Origin: an uncultured Bacteroides sp.
GTDB lineage: Bacteria > Bacteroidota > Bacteroidia > Bacteroidales > Bacteroidaceae
Direction of reading: 5' to 3'
DNA length: 64,000 nucleotides
NCBI RefSeq assembly: GCF_963677685.1
Contig: NZ_OY782186.1
Span: 806,001-870,000, forward strand
Shown: positions 56,055 to 64,000 of the stretch, one piece after another
Numbering within the stretch: the first letter of the stretch is position 1
Layout: every line of letters starts with the position of its first letter
The notes under the pieces: model-generated
Told to the model about the DNA's origin: nothing
Database searches by the model: none
The model's input: the letters and a program-made list of their open reading frames with translations, nothing else
Position numbers and translations under genes: made by a program

Positions 56055-57653
56055 TTAATAAGCTGTGTTTTCAGGATCAAAATTGGTCCATCCGTCCATC
56101 CAAGTGTCATTTGCTCCGCTGAAAGCACCAACATAAGTTACATTGGTATTGATTGAAGAGCTTGTCAGACCAGAGAAATTAGCTGCACTTAAAAGTGGGC
56201 TTCCACTTCCCGGGCAATAGTTCTGACCAACATTCTTGGGATCCGTTAATTTCAAACCATCTTCGGTAAGTCCCCACTGGCAACCAGTTTGTCCTTTAAA
56301 GAAAGTTGTAGAGAATGAAGGTTTAGTAGGATCATCGTATGAGATTTTGTTTTTGCCATCTACTAAAGCCCAAGTACCAAATTCGTCTTCATATTTTTTA
56401 TTATAGTCTGTACCAGTAACAGCCATGCCTGCAAAGAATACATTCTGTAACTTGATATCACCATTAGTAGCATATGTACGGCAGTTTCCTTTCTCACCAT
56501 CAATGATTAAACCGATAGGCCAGCCTAGTGCTACTGAATTATAACAGTTTAGTTTGGTGTTACGACGAATGTGCATAGATGATTGGAATTTTCCAAGAGC
56601 AGCTTCATTCTCAGGTTTCATAGATCCTGCAGTAATATAGCTGGCATCGTTTTTGAAACCTGCGGTCAAATTCTTTTGAGTCATTGGTCCAACTAAAGTC
56701 ATGTTACTGAATATGCATTTAGTGTACGGAGTAATATCATCGCCATTGGCATTGTTATCAGACTCAAAACTATTGGACTGCGAAGTATCTGCAATACGTG
56801 GATCGCGTACGGAAAGACCGAATTGAACATGTCCGCTAAAGCCATTGTCAGTGTCAAAGTCATCATCCCAACCTTTGTAAGCGATGAGGTATTTACAATT
56901 TACAGAACCACCGAACCATTCGTAAGAATCGTCATTAGAGTAAGATACTTGCAAGTGATCGATTGTAGTGCCACTACCAACAGAACCGAAAGTGATACCA
57001 TTGATCTCTTTGTCAGTTTGGAAAACACTACCAGCAAACTCTACGCGAATGTAACGTAATACTCCTGAATTGTCATTTTCTACACTACCACCATGTACGG
57101 TTTTAGGACCTCCTTCGATTTGTTGTCCTCCTGTGTTATTGTTTAAACCATTACCGCAAATGATTAAACCTCCCCAGTCACCTGGACGACGGCTACCTGC
57201 TGGTTGCGCAGAAGTAAATACAATGGGAGAGGAAGCAGTACCTTCAGCATAAATTTTAGCTCCCGGTTCTATGATAAGAGATGCTTTTGAACCTTTGTCT
57301 CCTTTAATAACTGTACCTGCTTCAATAGTCAGTTCAGCTCCTGGACGAACATAGATCCATCCTTTCATGATGTAAGTTCCTTTTTTGATAGTTTGCTTAC
57401 CAGTAAAGCGGAATTCTTTTTCTCCGTTACCAATTTGAGTACCGTTTTGAAATAAAATACCGTCGCTGCTTGCAAGGCCACCGTATTTGTCATTGGCGTC
57501 AGTCGCTGCAGGATAAGTAACTAAAGGATCTTTATTGTCTGTGCCTCCATTGTTGTCATCATCATTACTACTACAACTGGTTATGGCAGTTAGAGCCATA
57601 GCTGTAAAGAAAAGACTACTCCATTTCATTACATTCATTTTAATTCGATTCAT
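56055..57653 (-). CDS. Beta-helix lipoprotein, longer paralogue
   Basis: A 532-residue lipoprotein (ITSC, Cys27) with an acidic Asn/Asp linker and the same beta-helix motifs as the gene at 54661 (AELTIEAGTVIKGDKGSK, SLIIEPGAKIYAEGT, RRPGDWGGLIICGNG, DSYEWFGGSVNCKYLIAYKGWDDDFD). The C-terminal end NFDPENTAY is shared too. It lies 43 bases after the TonB-dependent receptor gene and probably works with it as a surface binding partner. Databases sometimes label such proteins as multidrug transporters without basis. Confidence 0.87.
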   Translation of the reverse strand: MNRIKMNVMKWSSLFFTAMALTAITSCSSNDDDNNGGTDNKDPLVTYPAATDANDKYGGLASSDGILFQNGTQIGNGEKEFRFTGKQTIKKGTYIMKGWIYVRPGAELTIEAGTVIKGDKGSKASLIIEPGAKIYAEGTASSPIVFTSAQPAGSRRPGDWGGLIICGNGLNNNTGGQQIEGGPKTVHGGSVENDNSGVLRYIRVEFAGSVFQTDKEINGITFGSVGSGTTIDHLQVSYSNDDSYEWFGGSVNCKYLIAYKGWDDDFDTDNGFSGHVQFGLSVRDPRIADTSQSNSFESDNNANGDDITPYTKCIFSNMTLVGPMTQKNLTAGFKNDASYITAGSMKPENEAALGKFQSSMHIRRNTKLNCYNSVALGWPIGLIIDGEKGNCRTYATNGDIKLQNVFFAGMAVTGTDYNKKYEDEFGTWALVDGKNKISYDDPTKPSFSTTFFKGQTGCQWGLTEDGLKLTDPKNVGQNYCPGSGSPLLSAANFSGLTSSSINTNVTYVGAFSGANDTWMDGWTNFDPENTAY

Positions 57654-57696
57654 AACTTTCTTGTTTTTTTAGTTAATTCTTATTGAAATTTTAGTT

Positions 57697-60501
57697 TTAG
57701 AATGAATAGCTCACTGATAAATTGAAATTTCTTCCAGGCTTATAGCTCTTGGTGATTTCTTCGTATTCAGTTTTTTGATTTGCATTATATACACTTCCAA
57801 ATTGTTTGAAGTTTACGCGTTGTGCTAACAGGTCGCGTACTCCTGCTTTTATTTCCATCTTGCCAATTTTCTTGCTGATAGATAGATCTATTGCATCGTG
57901 AGGCATCTCGTAAGAGTTGGGAACATTCACTGTTTGCTCACCACTTGTTCCTACTGTACGTCCTACTCCGATGATTCGTTTTCCGATGCGGTTGTATAAA
58001 ACTGCTACATTAAATTGCTTCGTTGGGTGTTCATAGAATATACCTGTATTGATCAAATAAGGTGATTGTCCTTGCATGGGGCGGTTCTCTTCTTTGCTAC
58101 CTTTCTCGAATTCAACTCTACTCTTGATGAGTGATCCATTAAATGACCAACTGAAATGAGGTAAGCCGATAAAATCTAGCTTCTTACGCAAATCTAATTC
58201 CATCCCGTAATTGTTGGCAGCCTTAGCATTTTTATTAGAATAGGTAAGGTCTGTACCTCCATTGACGGTATAAGTCCACTCGATAGGTGAATCAAAATGT
58301 TTATAGAATAGAGCTAAAGAGACTGATTCTCCCGGATTGGGATACCATTCGTAACGGAAGTCAACATTGTGAATGTATGAAGGTTTCAATGCGGGGTTTC
58401 CTTCTACATTTGACGCTAAGTCAAAGTCGTAATATACCGATGTTGAAACTTCACGGAATTCAGGACGGTTGACTGATTTACCATAAGAAAGACGGAACTG
58501 TTGTTTGTCAGTAAGCTTGTATGTAGCATTAGCAGAGGGGAATAGGTCATTGTAAGTATAGAACAAACTGCGATGACTTTCTATATCGTCACGGGTATTA
58601 CGTACTAATTCCATTTTGGTGTATTCGTAACGTAGACCTGTATATAGATTTATTCTTGTACTCAATGGTAAGTTGGCACCGATGTAGCCTGCTCCCAAAC
58701 GGTTGTTACCTGAATAATCGTAAGTCTTGCGTACGAGTTCGTACATAAATAGTTTGTTCTCTCCGTAATTCTCATCTTGCATTAACTGAGTCGGTACATC
58801 GAAGTGTTTGAAACCGGAAGGCATGTCATCACCCCACCCGTAGGTAAATTGACGAGTATTATAAGTACGTGTGCGGTACTCTCCATATCCTCCAACTTTC
58901 AGAGTTGGGTTAAAAGAGCCAAATTGAAAATCACGCTGATAGTTAATGTTTGCAGAGGCTATATGTTCATTCAGACTGGTAAATTCGCGACTGATATCAT
59001 TACCTGTGTTTAAAGCGATATCTCCAGTTTTATCATTGTCATTCAACATATATCGACGTCTGTCTGGTAAGTTACGGTTTGCATAAGAGTAACCTGCACT
59101 CCAATCTAGTTTCCCGTTATCAAAACTATGCTTTCCGGTAAACTGACCATTGTAGGTCGTGCGGCTTGAATAATAATATTCATAGCTTTTCTCATTATTA
59201 CTTTGTGCATCGAACCCGTAGCGGCTAGTATATCGGTCTTTTCCTATTTGGTTGAAAATGTTCTTAAATTCATAATGGTTGCGACTGTTTTTGGGTTGGT
59301 ACATCAAATTAACCATCGCACCTACACGCACATCATGATTATACTGATTATCGGTACTTTTGCGTAAATAAACAGAATGGTTGTGTGTTGCGTCGTAAGA
59401 GCCGAACAAAGAGTTTTCCATATTCAGATAGGTTTTGTAAGTGTTGCTGTAATTTACTGCTGCAAGCAAACCTATCTTACGGCCACTTTCCATCTCCCAG
59501 CGATGGGCGTAATTTAAGTTGAATTTTAAATCGCCTACCGGCTTCTTGTTATGAAGGGTCCAGTCGTTATTAAAATTATTATTTAGAAGATCTACGCGGT
59601 TAGAATTATTAGCAAAAGTGTTCACTTTACCTTTCATCCCTGCATCTAACGAACGAAGTCCATTATCAAAACCAAGGAAATCAGTGCCACTCCCTTTGCC
59701 TGATTTGAAATCTTTGAAGTGTGTTTGATCATTGATGCTGGTTCCTAAAGAAATATTAAAAGTATTCTCACTAGGCATATCTTTCGTGTTGATAAGGATA
59801 AAACCACCAGTGAAGTCTGCCGGATATTCGGGGGCGGGTGACTTAACAATGATCATGTTGTCTAATTGAGAACTTGGTATGATATCGAATGAGAAAGCGC
59901 GTGAGTCCGGCTCTGAACTAGGTACTGCGCTACCATTGATCCATACATTATTATATCTTTGAGAGAGTCCGCGAACCATTACAAACTTTTCGTCTATAAT
60001 AGAAATGCCCGGGATGCGTTTTATCACTTCCGAGGCATCTTTGTCTTGCGTCTTACTAATTTGCTGGGCAGAAACTCCTGATTGGACAACTAGACTTCTT
60101 CTCTGATCGCTCATCATAGCCATGTCAGTGTTCCTTTTTACCTGTGCTACGACGGTTACTCCACTTAAAAATTGGCTTTCAGGTTCCATGTCGATGTTTA
60201 GTATAAGAGGATTTTCATCACTTACTTTTATACTTTTCAACTCGATACTTTTGTATGATACATACTTAATTAAAATGGTGTATGTACCTTTTTGGAGTCC
60301 GCTCAAATTGTAATTACCATCTATATCGGCTACGACTCCGATATTGGTGCCTAATACTTGTACGGTTGCTCCGGTAAGTGGTTCTTTAGAACTTTTGTCT
60401 CTAATGACACCTTTAATGTTGTTGGCTGCTACTACTGCCGAGAAAAGGGTGAGTAGCGCGAGAATGGATAGAATTTTTTTTGATACTTTTTTCATGCTCA
60501 T
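57697..60501 (-). CDS. TonB-dependent receptor (not SusC type)
   Basis: A 934-residue outer-membrane receptor, starting at the ATG at 60501 (another at 60495); an upstream TTG is unlikely. After the signal peptide come a carboxypeptidase-regulatory-like domain (about 25-110, IKGVIRDKSSKEPLTGATV), a plug (about 135-250, KDASEVIKRIPGISIIDEKFVMVRGLSQRYN) and a barrel ending in FNLSVSYSF. It is shorter than SusC and has no SusD partner; the beta-helix lipoproteins downstream may fill that place. The substrate is unknown. Confidence 0.92.
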   Translation of the reverse strand: MSMKKVSKKILSILALLTLFSAVVAANNIKGVIRDKSSKEPLTGATVQVLGTNIGVVADIDGNYNLSGLQKGTYTILIKYVSYKSIELKSIKVSDENPLILNIDMEPESQFLSGVTVVAQVKRNTDMAMMSDQRRSLVVQSGVSAQQISKTQDKDASEVIKRIPGISIIDEKFVMVRGLSQRYNNVWINGSAVPSSEPDSRAFSFDIIPSSQLDNMIIVKSPAPEYPADFTGGFILINTKDMPSENTFNISLGTSINDQTHFKDFKSGKGSGTDFLGFDNGLRSLDAGMKGKVNTFANNSNRVDLLNNNFNNDWTLHNKKPVGDLKFNLNYAHRWEMESGRKIGLLAAVNYSNTYKTYLNMENSLFGSYDATHNHSVYLRKSTDNQYNHDVRVGAMVNLMYQPKNSRNHYEFKNIFNQIGKDRYTSRYGFDAQSNNEKSYEYYYSSRTTYNGQFTGKHSFDNGKLDWSAGYSYANRNLPDRRRYMLNDNDKTGDIALNTGNDISREFTSLNEHIASANINYQRDFQFGSFNPTLKVGGYGEYRTRTYNTRQFTYGWGDDMPSGFKHFDVPTQLMQDENYGENKLFMYELVRKTYDYSGNNRLGAGYIGANLPLSTRINLYTGLRYEYTKMELVRNTRDDIESHRSLFYTYNDLFPSANATYKLTDKQQFRLSYGKSVNRPEFREVSTSVYYDFDLASNVEGNPALKPSYIHNVDFRYEWYPNPGESVSLALFYKHFDSPIEWTYTVNGGTDLTYSNKNAKAANNYGMELDLRKKLDFIGLPHFSWSFNGSLIKSRVEFEKGSKEENRPMQGQSPYLINTGIFYEHPTKQFNVAVLYNRIGKRIIGVGRTVGTSGEQTVNVPNSYEMPHDAIDLSISKKIGKMEIKAGVRDLLAQRVNFKQFGSVYNANQKTEYEEITKSYKPGRNFNLSVSYSF

Positions 60502-60629
60502 CTGTAATACGTTTCTTTTTCGTTGCAAAGATGAGATGATGAGATTACAAATGGAAGTCAGCCTTTATACAATTAGTTGACGTATATGTTACAAACACAT
60601 GAAGATAATTTGCTTGCTGTTAGAGGAAT

Positions 60630-60674
60630 AAAAAACTCCGGTAGAAAGTTGTATTCTATACTTTCTTACCGGAG
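60630..60674 (-). terminator. Terminator of the nuo operon
   Basis: On the minus strand a stem of about 14 bp (CTCCGGTA...TACCGGAG, one bulged base) at 60636-60674 is followed by TTTTTTATT, 33 bases after the nuoN stop codon. Confidence 0.88.
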
Positions 60675-60706
60675 CTATAAGAGTTACAATCCTTTGCTGA
60701 AAGCTC

Positions 60707-62146
60707 TTACATGCCGAAGCTAAATTTATCTATTGTTTCAAAGATAATGCTTGCAAGACCTATGGCAATGATGCCTATCAAACAAATAATCATACTTGCT
60801 TTGCTATATGCATCACTCTTAAATGTTGCAATAGGTGTTTCATTCTTGTTAATATACATAGCTTTCACTATAAGCAAATAATAGTAAAGCGAAATGACGG
60901 TATTGACTAAGGCGATGAACACCAATAGATGGAAACCGCCACGAAAAGCTGCCATGAATATGAAGAACTTACTAAAGAATCCGGCAAATGGAGGAATACC
61001 TGCTAATGAGAATAAAGCTATTGTCATTAGAAATGCTAATTTGGGATTAGTCTGGTAAAGTCCATTATAATCGTCCATTTCGATTTTTCCACTTCTTTGT
61101 TCTATGATTGCTATGACGGTAAATGCGCCTAAGTTGGCTACCGTATATACTAAAATATAATAGATTAATGCCGTCATACCTTGTGAACTTCCACTGATGA
61201 CTCCAAGCATAATGTATCCAGCCTGAGAGATAGCGGAGAATGCCATGAATCGTTTAAGGTTTTGTTGCCGGATAGCAAAGAGGTTAGCAAGAGTGATGGA
61301 AGCGATTGTTACCCAATAAAGTACTTCTTGCCACTCAGCTACCATCGGAGCGAAAACTTTAATTAAGACGGTCATCAGAACGAAAGCGGCTGAACCTTTG
61401 GAGATTACGCTTAGGTAGCTTGTTACAGCTGTAGGGGCTCCTTGATATACATCGGCTGTCCACAAGTGAAAAGGTACAAGTGATATTTTGAATCCCATGC
61501 CGGCAAAGAAAAATACGAAAGCCATTATCTGCATAGGGTTGCCTGTGATACCTGCGGGGACATCACTAAAATAAAGAGTACCTATTGTGCCATAGATTAG
61601 TGATATACCATATAATAATAAACCGCTTGAAAAAAGGGCGGTAAGAATATATTTGGCTCCGGCTTCAGCTGAATGATGACGGTATTTGTCAAAGGCAACT
61701 AGTGCAGCCATTGGAATGGATGCTGTTTCGAGTCCAATAAAGAACATAAGGAAGTGTCCGGCTGAAATCATAAAGTACATACCTAACAGAGTACTCAAAG
61801 TCAGTATGTAAAATTCACCCTGTTTAATTTTTGTATCTTCTCGTTTCAACCATTCGTGAGCTAACAGGAAGACAATGATTGTTCCGACATTTAGTACGGC
61901 TTTTATGATGGTCATTGCCGGTGCATAATGGTACATGCCCCCGAAAGCATCTACTGTTGTTCCTGGAACTAGGTTGATCAGGGTATGTATGGTTAGTAAA
62001 ACGACCGGCAGAAGCGTGTTCAGGTGAACTTTCCCGTCTTTTTTATGGGCATCGGGGCTCACGAATAAATCGGCTACAAAGAGAATGACAATAACTGCTA
62101 TGAGTGACAGCTCTTCTTTCATGTATAAGAATTGTGAATAATCCAT
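60707..62146 (-). CDS. nuoN: NADH-quinone oxidoreductase subunit N
   Basis: A 479-residue inner-membrane protein with about 14 helices; one of the three antiporter-like proton-pumping subunits of respiratory complex I. The proton-translocation core is visible: a Glu in [18 protein letters not shown], Lys in helix 7-8 ([22 protein letters not shown]) and Lys in the second half. The length is normal. It follows nuoM by 28 bases and ends the operon, with a terminator after it. Confidence 0.96.
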   Translation of the reverse strand: MDYSQFLYMKEELSLIAVIVILFVADLFVSPDAHKKDGKVHLNTLLPVVLLTIHTLINLVPGTTVDAFGGMYHYAPAMTIIKAVLNVGTIIVFLLAHEWLKREDTKIKQGEFYILTLSTLLGMYFMISAGHFLMFFIGLETASIPMAALVAFDKYRHHSAEAGAKYILTALFSSGLLLYGISLIYGTIGTLYFSDVPAGITGNPMQIMAFVFFFAGMGFKISLVPFHLWTADVYQGAPTAVTSYLSVISKGSAAFVLMTVLIKVFAPMVAEWQEVLYWVTIASITLANLFAIRQQNLKRFMAFSAISQAGYIMLGVISGSSQGMTALIYYILVYTVANLGAFTVIAIIEQRSGKIEMDDYNGLYQTNPKLAFLMTIALFSLAGIPPFAGFFSKFFIFMAAFRGGFHLLVFIALVNTVISLYYYLLIVKAMYINKNETPIATFKSDAYSKASMIICLIGIIAIGLASIIFETIDKFSFGM

Positions 62147-62174
62147 ATTGCTGTTTTATATTAGACGATTATTT

Positions 62175-63659
62175 TTATCGTATTAATTGTGAAACAACCG
62201 GTAATACACTGTTACCGATCATGTGACTGATCCAGAAAGGAGCCATACCTAATCCGGCTACGCATATAATGAGACAAATAACGGCAAAACGTTCGTCCCA
62301 AGTTGCATCGGTGAGCTTCAGGTGTGCCTGGTTTACCGGATTTCCATAAAGTATCTTACCTACCAAACGCAGGATATATACTGCTGTGATTACAATGGAG
62401 GTTGTCGCTAGAATGGTCATGGTACGATGGAATGCATCAAAATTTTGGAAGGAGCCAACGAAGATGGTCATTTCGGCTACGAATCCACTAAGTCCGGGCA
62501 GTCCAAGATTGGCTAGACCTGCGATGACATAACATACACTAAGGAAAGGCATTATCTTCATTAACCCTCCTAATTCTCTAACATCACGGGTGTGTGTACG
62601 CCCATAAATCATACCGATAAGGGCAAAGAAGAGAGCGGTCATCAGTCCGTGACTAAGCATTTGAAGCACGGCTCCTGTGGCAGCTGTCTGATTCATCATT
62701 AAGATTGCAAAAAGAACAAGCCCACAGTGACTTACGGATGAATAGGCATTGATGTATTTTAAATCAGTTTGTACACAAGCACTAAAGGCACCGTATACTA
62801 CACTGATTCCTGTTAGTATGAGGAATATCCAACCAAGCTCCTTTGCTGCTTCGGGCATTAGATACATGGCTATGCGGAAACATCCGTATCCTCCTAGTTT
62901 CATCAATACTCCGGCATGAAGCATAGATACGGCAGTCGGTGCTGAGGCGTGTCCATCAGGACTCCATGTATGGAAAGGGAACAGGGCGCCTAAGACTCCG
63001 AATCCTAAAAAGGTAAGTGGAAACCAGATGCATTGTTGTGCAAATGGTATGTTATGCAGTTTGGCTATTTCTAGCAGATTCATGGTGGTTCCTCCGCTAC
63101 CGAAGTAGATACCTAAAATGCCTATTAGAAGGAAAGCGGAACCTCCCATAAGCATTAGAGTAAGTTTCATCGCTGCGTATTCTTTTTTACCACTACCCCA
63201 TACTCCGATGAGAAGGTACATAGGAATCAGTGCTATCTCGTAGAACATGAACATGGTAAACAGGTCGATGCAGATAAAGAATCCGAAAACTCCCATGCTT
63301 AGAAGGGTAAACCATAGAAAATATTCTTTGGTTTGGACTTTCATTTGCCAAGACGCAAAGGTTCCTGTAAAGACAATAATGGAACTAAGCAGTAACATCG
63401 CTACTGAAATTCCGTCAACCCCTACGGAATAGGCTATGTGAAGTGGGGCATACCACATTAAATCGGAGCGAAATAGCATTTCGGCTGTTGCACCAGCCTC
63501 GCGTTCACCGAGGTACATGCAAGTAAGAGCTATAGCTAGAGCTAACAATGCCGTACTTCCGGTTACCATTACAGCCCTGATGGCTTTGATACCTTTCGAT
63601 AGCCAAAGTCCGCCGAGCATGAGTAAAGGAACGAGTACGAATAAAGATAAGAAGTTCAT
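62175..63659 (-). CDS. nuoM: NADH-quinone oxidoreductase subunit M
   Basis: A 494-residue inner-membrane protein with about 14 helices, the middle antiporter-like subunit of complex I. Motifs: FMFYEIALIPMYLLIGVWG with the conserved Glu, LFPFHTWSPDGHASAPTAVSMLHAGVLMKLGGYG, and SHCGLVLFAI. It lies 13 bases after the end of nuoL and 28 before nuoN, the usual L-M-N order. Confidence 0.96.
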   Translation of the reverse strand: MNFLSLFVLVPLLMLGGLWLSKGIKAIRAVMVTGSTALLALAIALTCMYLGEREAGATAEMLFRSDLMWYAPLHIAYSVGVDGISVAMLLLSSIIVFTGTFASWQMKVQTKEYFLWFTLLSMGVFGFFICIDLFTMFMFYEIALIPMYLLIGVWGSGKKEYAAMKLTLMLMGGSAFLLIGILGIYFGSGGTTMNLLEIAKLHNIPFAQQCIWFPLTFLGFGVLGALFPFHTWSPDGHASAPTAVSMLHAGVLMKLGGYGCFRIAMYLMPEAAKELGWIFLILTGISVVYGAFSACVQTDLKYINAYSSVSHCGLVLFAILMMNQTAATGAVLQMLSHGLMTALFFALIGMIYGRTHTRDVRELGGLMKIMPFLSVCYVIAGLANLGLPGLSGFVAEMTIFVGSFQNFDAFHRTMTILATTSIVITAVYILRLVGKILYGNPVNQAHLKLTDATWDERFAVICLIICVAGLGMAPFWISHMIGNSVLPVVSQLIR

Positions 63660-63672
63660 ATCATTTAATGCT

Positions 63673-64000
63673 TTAGAATGTCAATAATAGAGTTACAATC
63701 AGTGCCAGTGTACCTAGTAAGAATACAAATGCGTATTGTTGTATTTGTCCACTTTGTAGATCACGTATTTCATCACTTGCTGCATTGGTGCTCCAGGCAA
63801 GGAAGTTGAAGAATCCATCTACAACGTGACGGTCGAACCAAGCAATAGGAGTAGAGATGCAGCGAAAGATTATTTTGTGCGTAATGAATTGGTAAACTTC
63901 ATCGATATAGAAACGGTTAGAAGCTGCTTTATGCAGACGTGCAAATCGTTTGCCGAGAAGATCGGCTACGGGTTGTGCGGGGCGCATATACATCCAAGTT
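63673..64000 (-). CDS. nuoL: NADH-quinone oxidoreductase subunit L, C-terminal part (runs off right edge)
   Basis: About the last 109 codons of nuoL. FYIDEVYQFITHKIIFRCISTPIAWFDRHVVDGFFNFLAW is typical of the lateral amphipathic helix region, followed by a final transmembrane helix (QYAFVFLLGTLALIVTLLLTF). The identity rests on this and on the nuoM and nuoN genes that follow. The rest lies beyond the window. Confidence 0.93.
   Translation of the reverse strand, partial: TWMYMRPAQPVADLLGKRFARLHKAASNRFYIDEVYQFITHKIIFRCISTPIAWFDRHVVDGFFNFLAWSTNAASDEIRDLQSGQIQQYAFVFLLGTLALIVTLLLTF

Noticed and set aside
1..64000. tRNA, rRNA or riboswitch genes
   Set aside because: Reading the gaps between genes on both strands, I found no cloverleaf, rRNA or known riboswitch sequence. 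A covariance-model search would be decisive.

Overview
The window reads as a chromosomal segment of a gut-type Bacteroides (phylum Bacteroidota). Reasons: SusC/SusD pairs, many lipoproteins with a Cys lipobox, promoters of the Bacteroides form (TTTG about 20 bases before TAnnTTTG), DUF4954, a class I fumarase, HflX and nuoLMN of Bacteroides type, and low-GC sequence by eye. Species cannot be fixed from the sequence alone.

Layout. (1) 1-9996: an invertible outer-membrane transporter switch. A promoterless, 5'-truncated susC on the minus strand runs off the left edge. It faces a complete susC on the plus strand. Between them lie a tyrosine recombinase and the only susC promoter plus signal-peptide segment. 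The two susC genes share a 123-bp inverted repeat, in frame, so inversion would move the promoter and N-terminus from one to the other. The active copy leads a four-gene operon (SusC, SusD, two small lipoproteins). (2) 10000-14944: accessory DNA with two decayed insertion-sequence fragments and two related large lipoproteins of unknown function. (3) 14945-22395: a CsgG/DUF4810/DUF799 lipoprotein operon, hflX, a DUF4954 beta-helix protein and fumarase. (4) 22667-26862: an EamA permease, an AAA ATPase with a DUF4435 (TOPRIM-like) partner, and an MscS channel. (5) 26940-50358: a large beta-mannan utilisation locus. (6) 50359-54341: three tandem copies of a small secreted-protein gene with a decayed fourth, then a lipoprotein that looks like a lectin fused to an aerolysin-type pore former. 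(7) 54661-60501: a TonB-dependent receptor and two beta-helix lipoproteins on the minus strand. (8) 60707-64000: nuoN, nuoM and the end of nuoL.

How the mannan locus should work: an AraC regulator; surface GH5_7 and GH26 mannanases with two glycan-binding lipoproteins and a SusCD pair cut and import mannan; GH27 removes galactose, a CE7-like esterase probably removes acetyl groups, and GH3 and a periplasmic GH26 reduce oligomers to mannobiose. A GPH-type symporter takes mannobiose inward, a 2-epimerase makes mannosyl-glucose and GH130 phosphorolyses it. The last four genes resemble the known B. fragilis ManA-MGP-symporter-epimerase set.

The two points most worth following are the susC inversion switch (2396-4367) and the lectin-aerolysin lipoprotein (53124-54341). 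The latter is flanked by direct copies of the 3' end of its neighbour, which suggests it was inserted or captured.
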